The position numbers and the translations under genes are program-made. From Phymorhynchus buccinoides (lineage: Eukaryota; Mollusca; Gastropoda; Neogastropoda; Raphitomidae), in assembly GCA_017654935.2 (NCBI GenBank), contig CM065699.1, forward strand, positions 775,574-839,573: a stretch of 64,000 nt of DNA, given 5' to 3'. Below are positions 11,741-22,420 of the stretch, piece after piece; position 1 is the stretch's first letter; every line of letters begins with the position of its first letter. Below the pieces are notes generated by a model that saw only the letters and a list, made by a program, of their open reading frames with translations, was not told the origin of the DNA and ran no database searches.

Positions 11741-11842
11741 GAATTTCCATTGTGTGAATGATTGTGGATGGCAGGCCTGAGTTACCCCTCGGCTATGGAG
11801 GATGGCAGGCCTGTGACGCCACACCACAGGAGAGGAGTGAAG
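11741..11842 (+). CDS. Transglutaminase exon with catalytic His and Asp
   Basis: The exon follows gatttctcag (11731-11740). It reads NFHCVND, a short stretch with one inserted base, then [24 protein letters not shown], and ends AGTGAAG with donor GTCTGT at 11843. Transglutaminases crosslink glutamine to lysine side chains using a Cys-His-Asp triad. The family motifs are an N-(F/Y)-H-x-W-N-E/D block carrying the His and an R-P-(D/E)-L-P, G-(Y/F)-G-G-W-Q, D-(A/S)-T-P-Q-E block carrying the Asp. Here the His codon is at about 11748-11750 and the Asp codon at 11815-11817. The usual Trp after the His is not readable (HCVN) and the usual aliphatic residue before Asp is Cys. This is the longest and cleanest copy; the five downstream partial copies begin only at GYGGW. 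Identification as a transglutaminase is strong; which subtype cannot be said. Confidence 0.85.
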
Positions 11843-13330
11843 GTCTGTCCCTCTGTCTGTCTGTCTGTCCCTTCTGTCTGTCTGCCCTCTGTCCCTCTTG
11901 TCTGTCTGTCCTTCTGTCTTGTTCTGTCCCTCTGGAGGATGAAGGCTGCTGTTCTGTCCCTCTGTCTGTCTGCTCCCTCTGTCTGTCTGTCCCTCTGTCC
12001 ACTCTGTCTCTGTCTCTGTCTCTGTATGTCTGTCCCTTCTGTCATCATCTGTCTGTCCCTCTGTCTGCCTGTCTGTCTGTGGCTATTGGAGGATGACATG
12101 CTGTCTGTCTGATCCGTCTGTCCGTCTGTCCCTCTCTCTGTTTGTCTTCTGTCCATCTGTCTGTCTTTCCGCCTCTGTCTGTCTGTCTTCTGTCTAATCT
12201 GTTGTCCTCTGTCTGTCTGTCCTGTCCTCTGTCTATCTGTCTGTCCTGTGGCTATTGATTGATGCAGGCCTGTGATTCCACATCCACTGTAAGGAGTGAG
12301 GTCTGTCCCTCTGATCCAACTGTCTGTCTGTCCTCTTTGTTTCTGTCTTTATCTGTCTCTGTCTCTATGTCTGTCTATCTGTCCATCTGTCTGTCTGTTC
12401 TGTGGCTATGGAGGATGGCAGGCCTGTGACGCCACTACCACAGGAAGAGGAGTGAAGGTCTGTCCCTCTGTCAATGCTGTCTGTCTGTTCCCTCTATCTG
12501 TCTGTCCTGTCTGTCTCTCCTTCCATCTGTCCCCTGTCTACTCTGTCCCCTCTTATCTGTCTGTCTTTCCCCTCTGTCCATCCTATCTGTCTGTCCCTCT
12601 ATCTGTCCGTCTGTCCCTCTGTCCATCTGTCTGTCCCTGTCCCTGTCCATCTGTCGTATGTCTCCTCTAGTCCATCTGTCTGTCTGTCCCTCTGTCTGTT
12701 CCCTCTATCTGTCTGTCCCTCTGTCCATCTGTCTGTCCCTCTGTCTGTCCCTCTTTCTGTCCCTCTGTCTGTCCCTCTATCTGTCTGTCCCTCTGTCCAT
12801 CTGTCTGTCTGTCCCTCTGTCTGTCCCTCTTTCTGTCCCTCTGTCTGTCCCTCTGTCCATGCTGTCAATACTGTCCCATCTGTCTGTCATGTCTTGGCTA
12901 TGGGAGGATGGCAGGCCGTGATGTGATGCCACACCACAGGAGAGGAGTGAAGGTCTGTCCCTCTGTCAATCTGTCTGTCTGTCTGTCCCTTTGTCCCTCT
13001 GTCTGTCCCTCTATCTCTCTGTCTGTCTGTCCCTCTGTCTGTCTGCCCCTCTGTCTGTCTGTCCCTCTGTCTATCTGTCTGTCCTTGTCCCTTTGTCCCT
13101 CTGTCTGTCCCTCTATCTCTGTCTGGTCTGTCGCATCTGTTCCATCTCGTCTGTCTGTCTGTGGCTATGGAGGGATGGGCGAGGCCTGTGATGTCACACC
13201 ACAGGAGAGGGAGTGAAGGTCTGTCCCTCTGTCAATCTGTCTGTCTGTCCCTCTATGTGTCTGTCTGTCTGTCCATCTTATCTGTCTGTTTCTCTCGTCT
13301 GCCCTCGGTGTCTATCATGTCCTGTACCTC
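11843..13330. repeat. CTGT array with embedded copies of the transglutaminase exon 3' end
   Basis: This is a (ctgt)n/(ccctctgt)n pyrimidine-rich array starting at the donor site of the preceding exon. It is punctuated by partial copies of that exon's last 55-60 bp, each followed by the same gtctgtccctctgtc start of intron. Copies lie at about 12080-12100 (stub), 12243-12300, 12402-12460, 12895-12955 and 13160-13220. The higher-order unit is therefore exon end plus donor plus expanded intron start. Copies read [11 protein letters not shown] (12402) or degraded versions, and none keeps the His half. Confidence 0.88.
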
Positions 13331-13439
13331 TGTCTGTTTGAACAAGAGAAAATTCAGCATAAGTTCTACGGTCTCCCTCTCTCTGTTCGTCTTTACCCAG
13401 CTTGAAGCACATCATACTGTCACACTTGTCGCATACCGC

Positions 13440-14410
13440 TTATGTCCTTCCTCCCTTTTAGCATTGGTGTCAGTAGTGGTCGTATTTCCTTCCTCCCTTT
13501 TAGCATTGGTGTCAGTAGTGGTCGTATTCCTTCCTCCCTTTTAGCATTGGTGTCAGTAGTGGTCGTATTTCCTTCCCCCCTTTTAGCATTGGTGTCAGTA
13601 GTGGTCGTATTTCCTCCCCCCCTTTTAGCATTGGTGTCAGTAGTGGTCGTATTTGCTACCTCCCTATTAGCATTGGTGTCAGTAGTGGTCGTATTTCCTT
13701 CCCCCCTTTTAGCATTGGTGTCAGTAGTGGTCGTATTTCCTGCCTCCCTATTAGCATTGGTGTCAGTAGTGGTCGTATTTCCTACCTCCCTATTAGCATT
13801 GGTGTCAGTAGTGGTCGTATTTCCTGCCTCCCTATTAGCATTGGTGTCAGTAGTGGTCGTATTTGCTACCTCCCTATTAGCATTGGTGTCAGTAGTGGTC
13901 GTATTTCCTACCTCCCTATTAGCATTGGTGTCAGTAGTGGTCGTATTTCCTACCTCCCTATTAGCATTGGTGTCAGTAGTGGTCGTATTTGCTACCTCCC
14001 TATTAGCATTGGTGTCAGTAGTGGTCGTATTTCGCACCTCCCTTTTAGCATTGGTGTCAGGAGTGGTCGGATTTCCTTCCTCCCTTTTAGCATTGGTGTC
14101 AGTAGTGGTCGTATTTCCTCCCTCCCTTTTAGCATTGGTGTCAGTAGTGGTCGTATTTCCTACCTCCCTTTTAGCATTGGTGTCAGTAGTGGTCGTATTT
14201 CCTACCTCCCTTTTAGCATTGGTGTCAGTAGTGGTCGTATTTCCTTCCTCCCTATTAGCATTGGTGTCAGTAGTGGTCGTATTTCCTACCTCCCTATTAG
14301 CATTGGTGTCAGTAGTGGTCGTATTTCCTACCTCCCTATTAGCATTGGTGTCAGTAGTGGTCGTATTTCCTACCTCCCTTTTAGCATTGGTGTCAGTAGT
14401 GGTCTATTTC
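13440..14410. repeat. 42-bp minisatellite, about 23 copies, open on both strands
   Basis: The unit is 'tttagcattggtgtcagtag' followed by tggtcgtatttcctacctccct. The period is exactly 42 bp almost throughout, unlike the indel-ridden arrays around it. Because 42 is divisible by 3, frames stay open: on + a 14-residue repeat LLALVSVVVVF(P/A)(T/S), on - NTTTTDTNANREV(G/A). A ccct(t/a)ttag variant is silent (Leu) in the + frame but Lys/Asn in the - frame, whereas other variants change residues in both. There is no start context, splice site or codon signature that makes it a gene. It lies in the transglutaminase intron. Confidence 0.92.
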
Positions 14411-14499
14411 TATCACACAGACTCATCTTTGTGAAGCTCAGGCTGCTCCCACAGGAGAGCGTGTCGCCGTAACTGCAGCGCCACCATTGATATGTCCAG

Positions 14500-14825
14500 A
14501 TTGTACATGTGTGGACTAACTCCAGTGCGGGCCATCAAAGAAGGCCCAGTTTTCCCATGGCGGAATTTATTCTCTTTCACTTATAATAATGATACAAATA
14601 ACAAGAAACATATCTATTCCAGGGCTGTACATGGTCGGTCCGTCCACTGCGGCCCACAAGGAAGGGGAGGTCAAACTGGCGATGCCGGACCTTTCATCTT
14701 TCAGCACTAATGAAAAATATCACCATAATACCATATCCTTGACACGACATGTGTGGGTCTGTCCACTTTGCGGCCCATCAAGGAAGGGGAGGTCCAAACG
14801 GGTGATGACGGACCTTACATCTTGA
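14500..14825 (+). pseudogene. Three tandem partial copies of the transglutaminase exon III 5' edge
   Basis: Copies begin at 14500 (after tatgtccag; LYMCGLTPVRAIKEGPV), 14623 (after ctattccag; GLYMVGPSTAAHKEGEV) and about 14745 (frame broken). They are spaced about 120-125 bp apart by similar AT-rich filler, and a fourth, complete copy starts at 14898. In the family, this segment follows the DATPQE block and reads 'G-Y-CGP--V-AIK-G-V'. The first copy keeps the best family match over its first 15 residues (VRAIKEG) but then diverges. The intron-proximal edge of an exon has been amplified with its acceptor site. Which copy is spliced cannot be told from sequence. Confidence 0.65.
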
Positions 14826-14897
14826 TCAGTTACATAATGATAGAAACCATTCAATATTGATATAAGCCAGCTGTTGTATTGTTGTGAACTATTCCAG

Positions 14898-15062
14898 GCT
14901 GTACATGTGTGGGCCCTGTCCATGCGGGCATCAAAGAAGGGGAGGTCAATCGGGCTATGACGGGACCTTTCATGTCTTCGCCTAGGTCAAACGCGGACAA
15001 GAATCAACTGGTGAATGAAAAGATGGCGCCCTACACCCAAGTCAGACTGGGACAAGAAATGC
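14898..15062 (+). CDS. Transglutaminase exon III (Ca-binding/core segment after DATPQE)
   Basis: The acceptor is ctattccag at 14889-14897. The exon opens LYMCG in one frame and, after a one-base shift, continues GPVHAGIKEGEVNRAM, then GPF, then NADKNQLVNEKMAPYTQV, to a donor GTGAGT at 15063. Family members have 'CGP--V-AIK-G-V----D-PFVFAEVNAD' here, and the NAD residues contribute to calcium binding and core folding. The GP, IKEGEV, PF and NAD landmarks are in the right order and spacing. 'MTGPFMSSPRS' stands where the family has 'YD-PF-FAEV', which suggests local base errors. With the exons at 1227 and 11741 it gives a collinear + strand gene. Confidence 0.72.
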
Positions 15063-15528
15063 GTGAGTCCCTGTGGTGTGCCGCTATTCCTTGTTGCGGC
15101 TACAGTCACGCCCGGTTTGTCATTCCTGAGTCATGTCAGTGCCAGTGCCACTCATCATTGTTTCGGCTGACAAGTCACAGCCCGGTTGTCAGTCCCTGAG
15201 CCTGTCAGTGCCAGTGCCGCTCATTCCTGTTGCGGCTGACTATCACAGCCCGGTTTGTCAGTCCCGAGTGCTGTCAGGCCAGGCCGCTCATTCCCTTGTG
15301 GGCTGACAGTCCTGCCGTTTGTCAGTCCCTGAGTCATGTCAGTGCCCGTGCGCTCGTCCTTGTTGCGGCTGACAGTCACAGCCCGATTGTCAGCCCTGAG
15401 CCCTGTCAGTGCAGTGCGCTCGTTCCTGTTGCGGCTGACAGGTCACAGACGGTTTGTCCTCAGGTCCCGAGTCTGTCAGTGCCAGGCCGCTATTTCCTTG
15501 TTGCGGCTGACAGTCACAGCCCGGTGTA
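15063..15528. repeat. Minisatellite, period about 71 bp, about 6 copies
   Basis: The unit contains 'cggctgacagtcacagcccg', then gtttgtcagtccctgagtc, then gtcagtgcc and cgctcattccttgttg. It begins within about 20 bp of the donor of the preceding exon, so it is intronic. Copies differ mainly by small indels. Confidence 0.88.
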
Positions 15529-15529
15529 G

Positions 15530-15626
15530 GTCCCAGAATACCCAAACCAGCAGTCCTAAGGGCAAGCAAATCTATGTAAGGTCGTTCAAAAGGCAACCAC
15601 AGAGAGACAACTGCACTGACGCTCAG
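15530..15626 (+). CDS. Possible next transglutaminase exon (weak)
   Basis: After ccggtgtag the sequence reads SPKGKQIYVRSFKRQPQRDNCTDAQ in one frame. The family has 'VGK-ISTK-----REDITD-YK' immediately downstream of exon III. The GKQI, R-D and TDA landmarks fit loosely in order and spacing, but no good donor follows (gctcag|tgactt) and several residues disagree. Treat this as a suggestion only; it may be ordinary intron. Confidence 0.25.
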
Positions 15627-15744
15627 TGACTTTGGTGGAGCAATGCGACAATAAGCCTTAGTTGAGGAGCCAGCGTGAGTGAGTCCTCACGAAGGGAGCC
15701 ACCTTGTCCTTCATCGACAGTTCCCGTAACAACTGATCCCCCCA

Positions 15745-15858
15745 GTGTGTGTGTGTGCGTGTGAGTGTGCGTGTGCGGTGTGGTGTGTGTGTGCTGGTGT
15801 GTGTGTGTGTGTGGGTGTGTGTGTAGTGTGTTTGGTGTGGTGTGTGTGTGTGTGTTCA
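15745..15858. repeat. GT microsatellite
   Basis: This is (gt)n with gcg and ggt interruptions, immediately outside the 3' end of the - strand non-LTR element that begins at 15860. Confidence 0.92.
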
Positions 15859-16119
15859 AAGTTCAAGTCAAGTCAGTCAAAATCCTTTACTTAGGTTAAA
15901 GAATAAGCTAACAAAGCTTTTTTCATCCTCGCCATCATGAAAAAAAATACACATCAATCAAATAATGAACTTAACATATTTACAGAACATAAAACAGAAA
16001 ACATTATGATCAGTATACTGAAGAAAACAACAACAACAAAGAACCAAACAGAGAGAGAGAAGGGAATAGGGAGGAGGAGAGGGAGAGAAAGCTGGGGGAG
16101 GAAACACTCACATACACAA

Positions 16120-16186
16120 TGCGCGCATATACACACACACATACGCTCACCACACACACACTCGCTCACTCACACACACACACACA

Positions 16187-16220
<34 letters not shown>

Positions 16221-16275
16221 ACACACTCACCACTCACACACACACCACACACACACACCACAACACACACCTGCA
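16120..16275. repeat. CA microsatellite within the CR1-like 3' region
   Basis: This is (ca)n with tacaca and ctcaca interruptions. It lies inside the - strand element, about 200 bp from its 3' end. Confidence 0.92.
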
Positions 16276-17149
16276 CACAAAATTGGAAAACAAAACAAAA
16301 AACAGAAGGAAAGGAAAGATAGAAGGAAGAAGAATATTTCCAGACATAAAAACATGCAAGCCTATTATTACATCTCAATAAGCCAGATACAATTATCAAC
16401 CAAGCGTGCTTCTTTTTAAAGCTTGTTTAAAAAGCTGGTTTAGATGGACATGATTCAAGAAATGATGGGCAAGTTGTTCCAGTGTTTCCCAGGTATGTCA
16501 AGATGGATTTGAACAGATCGTTATGGGGCTGAGGAAATGAAAGCTATGAGTATGTCGGATTTGCATTAAGGTAAAGGAACTTTCAATTTGATTTGGAGGC
16601 TAGTTCCGTTACGATGTTGTCCCTACATAAGCATTTGTTAAAGAAAAGTCTTTCTTTCAACGGAAGGATGTTTAGTTGATAGTCAAGTCTTGTCAAACTA
16701 GTAGACTTAAGTAGGACAAGCTTTTTAAAGCTCTGTGGGTAAGCGAGTATGTACTTAGATTATTTCACTAGCACTATCCCATAACGTGGATGCGTAATTT
16801 ATAAGAGGTAAGAATGTGTGCATGAAAAAGAGTTTTCTTGAATGTGAAGGTCTAAAATTCTTATTTTGGATAACGGGTAAATTCTTTTAGAGACGCTTAC
16901 GAGGTGTCATTAATGTGATCATCCCCGATAAGTCCTTATCAATGGTAACCCTAACCCTTTAGGGAGGAAACTTCTTTCAATTATTATCTTTGCCATACAA
17001 TGGAGGAAAACCAGAGCATCTTCTTTGCTTTTGACGTGTGGTTATAACATACATTTAGTTTTGTGCATAAGAGACATGTGGTTAATTCTGTCCACTCAGT
17101 TAGCTTATTGACATGGTCTGCAGAGTGTTCTACTAATTCAAAAGGACTG

Positions 17150-17950
17150 GCACGTTATATTGCAATAAGTGTCATCAGCAAAACCATTTCACACCAGTAT
17201 TTAATGTAACAAAGGCAATTCGGTAATGTAGATTGAAAATAGAAGTGGCCCCAAGAACTGATCCTGGGGAACACCAAAAGTTAGCGGGATAACTTTGACC
17301 TTGACAGAATGATTTCAACCATGTTGTACGATCAGTAAGAAAACGACGCAATGAAACACAACTCACTGCTAGATATGTGGTATATGAGTAGTTTTTTTAA
17401 TAAAGTGAATGGTGATAAATCAAACGGCTTTAGCAAAATCGATGAATTCGTGTTATTGATTTTGAAAGACACTATCTACTAGTTGTATAAGAGCGGTATG
17501 GCAGGATGGGTTTGTCTAAAACCAGGACTGATTTCATTATTAAATCGTAATGATTCAAATGAGAATTCAAAGGTTGGATGTGCTTTTCAAGTGGTTAGAC
17601 AAATACTTAATATTGATAATAGCGTAGTTGGCTGGATTGATCGATCACCGCTTTATGTAAGGTATAACTTTTGCTGCGTGAATTTTAGAGGAAACTGCGT
17701 TTTTTTATCAAGCATAAGTATATGTGTAAGTGAGAGTGTCTGCTATAGCAAATGAAGGCGGTTTTCAGTATTTTCCCATACATTCCATTCTTAATTTCGC
17801 GACCCTGACGGTTTTAAATGTAAGAGTTTCGACAGTACTTTCATTGTACTGAAATGGAGCGGAATGGTGAAGGTTGAAGTAATGTTCTTGATCGACAAAT
17901 TCTTGCAGAATAGCTAAATCGTTTTGGTTGGATTTGTCATTAACCAAATG
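17150..17950 (-). pseudogene. CR1/Jockey-like reverse transcriptase remnant
   Basis: From right to left on the - strand one reads AKVIPYIKR (about 17680), then a frame with LNSHLNHYDLI (about 17550), TALIQLVDSVFQNQ (about 17470-17500), FIDFAKA (first catalytic Asp, about 17435-17455), FLTDRT (about 17330), SPGSVLG (about 17260-17285) and GFADDT (catalytic Asp pair, about 17170-17187). The order and spacing are those of a non-LTR RT palm. Stops and frame changes fall between nearly every motif, so no active enzyme is made. The motif set resembles the better-preserved copy at 52020-53370. Confidence 0.8.
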
Positions 17951-19649
17951 TATGTTGTTAGCAACGTAGTAAAAGAAGTTAATGTCATCAGGTGATTTCC
18001 GTTTATGGATTGTGATTGTTGAGTTAGCATCATTTAGTTTAAAAAACCATGTTAATGGCTTTCAGACCAATTTTGATTTTGTGATGAACAAATTAAATTT
18101 TGAAAATATTTTGTTTTTGCTTTCGTTTCATGAGTTACTTGTTTGTTGTTGCTGCAATTTTTCCCTTATCCTGGACAACAGTAAACTTCTCTTGATATCT
18201 TCAGCCAATTGTTTGTTATCCAAAGGGGTTTATAGAATTATTATTCTTTTCTTGATAAAAGGGCATGTTTTCGTTATACAGAAATAACGTACGGGTCCAG
18301 TACTCAAACTGCATCATCAGGGTCTCTTATTTGATAACAAAATCTAGTCCGGAATTTTAAAGATCACTTATAAAAGTAGTTTATCGAAGTTTAGTGAAAC
18401 CTCTGATAAAAAACCTTGGCCCTGGCTTTGGAATTATTTGACACTTTTTTATTCCATGCTACACAAATTAGAGCAGTGGTCGCTACAACCAGTTTGTAAT
18501 GAACATGATTCAAGTATATTAGATTTTGTATTACTATAAATGTGCGTCAATTAAACGTAGCTGTGTTTTATCTGGTAATACGTGTCGGGACGATCGATTA
18601 CTTGTTCCCGACCATGTGTAGCATAAAAATGACTCCAATGAGTACCTGAAATGTTAAATTTATGTTGGAAGTCCCAAACCAAAATTACTTCTTTGGTCAT
18701 CAAGAATTTCACTGTATCATCATAGAATCCAATGATCATACCAATAGCAGTGTCGTACGGGTTTCTATAAATGAATCCAATAATGAGAGTGTATGGGCTA
18801 AAGTCACTTCAACCATACAGTATTCCACATTAGATTTTCTAGATGAGGAAGCTCTTTTATAGTTCAGTGGAATTGACACAGTATGCGTAGCCCTGTTGAT
18901 TTAGGAGAGTGAGTGTCAAGTCGAAGGTATTGAGTGGGCATTAGACTATCAGAATCTGGGAATAAAATCAGTTAATCTGATCGGCAATGCAAAACAATAG
19001 AATGTCTTACCATTATTAGTAGATGATGTAATTTCATCAGTTTATTGCGAGCACTATTGATATTTAATATAACCTATCGTAAAACCGTTTTGAGATGGCC
19101 AAACATCTAGTAGAAGGCATTAATAAAATGGATACATTCAACAATAGCATTAATCAAAGAACAAGATCAATCAAACTAATTAAAACTTTAAACTAAACTA
19201 CTGGCACTAAATTATACCAAATGTAAGAAAGGAAGTAGCAATAGAACAACGCGTTATGAAAGGAAGAATACCAAAGACCAAACAATACAATCAATATAAC
19301 AACAAAAAAGAATTCAAAACCAGCGTAAATATGTAGTAATAAAATCCCACACCTTCGTATGCAGCACGTATGCTTTGACACAAGGAGAAGCAATTGAAAA
19401 TATAGAAAACACGAACAACGACGAATGAATGAATAGGCTACACAGCAAATTTAAACAAAATGTCGACAAATTAGGGATGTGATCACATTGGTCACAAAAG
19501 GCACGCAGCGGAACAAAAATCACACTATACAAACCACCGGATCCAACAGGTAGAAGCTCACAAAATAGTATCAACTATTAGGGCAAGCACCACGAATTTC
19601 AAGTAATAAACCTGTTTATCCGAGAAAAAAAGATCATCAATTCAACTCC

Positions 19650-19755
19650 AAGCACACACCACACACACAACACACACACACAAAAACACACACAAAACAC
19701 GCACGCACGCACGCAACACACACGCACGCACGCACGACACACACACACATACACA
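19650..19755. repeat. CA/CGCA microsatellite
   Basis: This is (ca)n with (cgca)n blocks. It separates the linker of the CR1-like element from AT-rich sequence to the left. Confidence 0.9.
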
Positions 19756-19831
19756 TTCCCGGTCCAGGCTTTGGTGCTTAATGTCAGTTGGTAGCGAACC
19801 AGTCTTTTCGTTATTCGTAATATATCTCATG

Positions 19832-20650
19832 TTAGAACGCCCCGTTGTTCATAGTTTCTGTATTTTCGGAGTGAGCCATCCGGGAAGTGGGAACTTTTAA
19901 CTCTTTTGTTCTAAGAGGCGAGTGTTTCTCTAAGACTGCTAGAAAAGTTGAACAACCACATCTAGTGCTGGGGGACATGAAAAATAAGAATATGCGAGTC
20001 AAAGATCTTGAAAAAATGCGAGTTTCAAAGGGCTTAAAGGATTCATAGTGAATAGTAGTGTGGCCTTTGTTTTGAAAGTTTAGGGGGTCTGTAATCCACG
20101 TGCATCTTACAGGGAAGTGGTCACTAATACATGAATCTAAACCTAACAATAAGTGACTAGGACGGTGGTGGAGTAAATGTGTGGTAAAGAAGTGTTGCTG
20201 AAGTGTGGGTGACTATAAGAGCGTGGGAGATCAGCTGCTGAAGGCCAAATAGAGCAGTAGTTGAATGCCATGAATTTTGGGGCTTAACAAATCATAATTA
20301 AACTCCCCTAAAACAGGGATAATTGCTGTTGTTTATTAATATTATCCATCATGGGTACAAAATTATCAAGCCATTCCATATGAAGAGGCAGGACATTCGA
20401 GATAAATACCTATTAAAAGGGGGTGTTTTGGAATATTTTTCTAGCCAACGGCACTCTATATCTGCGGTTAAGGCTATAAATCTTCTTCGAGCACTTGGAA
20501 AAATTAATGTTGTGAACAGTAGTCCATTATTTATATATACATGTTCAAAAAGTAAGGATATCAGTTTTATGAAGGCAAATGATGCGAGCAACTTGAAAAA
20601 TACTGTGTGAACAGTAGTGTCCATTATTATTATTATAATGTTCAAAAAGT
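19832..20650 (-). pseudogene. Endonuclease (AP-like) remnant of the same element
   Basis: On the - strand the endonuclease end reads around FNYDLLSPKIHG (about 20265-20300, the Asp-Phe-Asn region with D changed or lost) and SCISDHFPVRCTW (20100-20140, the conserved Ser-Asp-His). A Lys-rich linker with FLAVLEKHSPLRTK follows (about 19900-19950). This domain normally nicks target DNA to prime reverse transcription. The 5' part of the domain is missing, so the copy is truncated near 20650. Confidence 0.7.
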
Positions 20651-20690
20651 CACAGGATATCAGTTTTATGAAGTAAAGATGCTAGGGATT

Positions 20691-21030
20691 GGATGACAGA
20701 AAATATGCTTTATGCTCAGACATCACAATCCTCAATCAATGACAACCACAAAAACAAAATTGTTACACTACAAGCAGCAGGACCGGCAAAGCAAAAAGTA
20801 GTATGTCAGTAGGCCTACTTTAAACCAAAGCCACGGAAGTCATCCTAGAGCGCTTCATTATAAAGTCCTTCAAGTCAGTTCCCTTTCAGCACTAGGCCTA
20901 CTGACGCTCACTCAACGGGAGGTAAGCCACTATCAGCCATCGAACTCCATAGTAAGTCTTGTTCAGCACTGCCTTGCACTAGGCAAGGGCAAACAACACC
21001 CAAAACCGAAATAATAATAAAAACTATTTT
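20691..21030. other. Unannotated contig end
   Basis: No gene or repeat is recognised in this 340 bp up to the first assembly gap. Confidence 0.6.
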
Positions 21031-21530
21031 NNNNNNNNNNNNNNNNNNNNNNNNNNNNNNNNNNNNNNNNNNNNNNNNNNNNNNNNNNNNNNNNNNNNNN
21101 NNNNNNNNNNNNNNNNNNNNNNNNNNNNNNNNNNNNNNNNNNNNNNNNNNNNNNNNNNNNNNNNNNNNNNNNNNNNNNNNNNNNNNNNNNNNNNNNNNNN
21201 NNNNNNNNNNNNNNNNNNNNNNNNNNNNNNNNNNNNNNNNNNNNNNNNNNNNNNNNNNNNNNNNNNNNNNNNNNNNNNNNNNNNNNNNNNNNNNNNNNNN
21301 NNNNNNNNNNNNNNNNNNNNNNNNNNNNNNNNNNNNNNNNNNNNNNNNNNNNNNNNNNNNNNNNNNNNNNNNNNNNNNNNNNNNNNNNNNNNNNNNNNNN
21401 NNNNNNNNNNNNNNNNNNNNNNNNNNNNNNNNNNNNNNNNNNNNNNNNNNNNNNNNNNNNNNNNNNNNNNNNNNNNNNNNNNNNNNNNNNNNNNNNNNNN
21501 NNNNNNNNNNNNNNNNNNNNNNNNNNNNNN
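21031..21530. other. Assembly gap, 500 N
   Basis: There are exactly 500 N, a conventional placeholder. It is flanked on the right by gggggggg and T-rich low-complexity sequence, and then by a 15-bp satellite. The open frames through the N run are artefacts. Confidence 0.99.
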
Positions 21531-21574
21531 GGGGGGGGAATTTTTTTTTTTATTTTTTTTGGGGGAGAGATTAG

Positions 21575-21720
21575 CGTTGTCCTGGGTAGCGTTGTCCCTG
21601 GTAGCGTTGTCCTGGTAGCGTTGTCCTGGTAAGCGTTGTCCCTGGTATCGTTGTCCTGGTAGCGTGTCTGGGTAGCGTTGTCCTGGGTAGCGTGTCCTGG
21701 GTATCGTTGTCATGGGTGCG
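21575..21720. repeat. 15-bp satellite (left-arm copy)
   Basis: The unit is agcgttgtcctgggt with indels. It is the mirror of 42545-42720. Confidence 0.9.
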
Positions 21721-21764
21721 TTGTTCCCTGGTTATCCAGGGTATGTTGCTCCCTGGCCCTCTAT

Positions 21765-22420
21765 CTCTGGACACCATCACTGGGCCGATCATGTGGTTTA
21801 CTGTGTCTGTGTCACTGGCTGGGATCATGTGTTACTGTGTATGTGTCCACTGGCTGGATCTTTGTCACTGTATTTGTCACTGGCCGATCATGTGTTACTG
21901 TGTACTGTGTCACTGGCTGGTCAGTGTCACTGTGTAATGTGTCACTGGCTGGTCATTGTCACTGGTAATGTTGGTCACTGGCTGGATCATGTTGTCACTG
22001 AATGTTGGTCAGTCTGGCTGGATCATGTGTCACTGTAATGTGTCACTCACGGGCCGGATCATGTGTTACTGTGTAATGTGTCCACTGGGCTGGATCATGT
22101 TCACTGTAATGTGTCACTGGCCTGGATCATGTAATCTGTGGTCACTAGCTGATCAGTTCACTGGCTGTATCATGGTGTCACTGTGATATGTTACTGGCTG
22201 GATAATGTATCATGTGTAACTATGTCACTGCTGTATCATGTGTCACTGTAATATGTTCTGGCTGGATCGTGTATCACTGTAATGTTCACTGGCTGGATCA
22301 TGTATCGTGTATCACTGGTGTCATGTGTCACTGGCTGGATCTGTATCAGTGTATCCCTGTGATGTGTCACTGGCTGGATCAGTATTTTGGTCACTGTGTA
22401 CTGTGTCCACTAAGTGTAAT
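21765..22420. repeat. GTCACTGGCTGGATCATGT minisatellite (left-arm copy)
   Basis: This is an irregular repeat of about 28-42 bp, the mirror of 41870-42530. The open frames through it have no support. Confidence 0.9.

Larger units (their letters stand above)
15860..20690 (-). mobile_element. CR1/Jockey-like non-LTR retrotransposon, decayed
   Basis: Read on the - strand, endonuclease pieces at 20650-20100 are followed by a linker (19830-20100), RT pieces (17950-17150) and a 3' UTR. It ends in an aaaaagcttt, ttagcttattc, tttgact, gacttgac tail (15866-15930). The same tail ends a + strand copy at about 55920, which fixes this as the true 3' end. CA microsatellites interrupt it at 16120-16275 and 19650-19755. 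The stretch 18000-19600 is AT-rich and shows no RT or endonuclease motif, so it may hold a nested insertion or strongly decayed sequence. All frames are broken. Confidence 0.75.

Noticed and set aside
9265..11827. Long - strand open frames rich in Tyr, Leu, Ala, Thr, His or Ser
   Set aside because: They are translations of TAG/CAG and GAT trinucleotide repeats with no start context, splice sites or domain.
11758..12096. A single gene running through the CTGT array
   Set aside because: Only the first about 28 codons are a transglutaminase exon; the frame continues past a splice donor into simple repeat.
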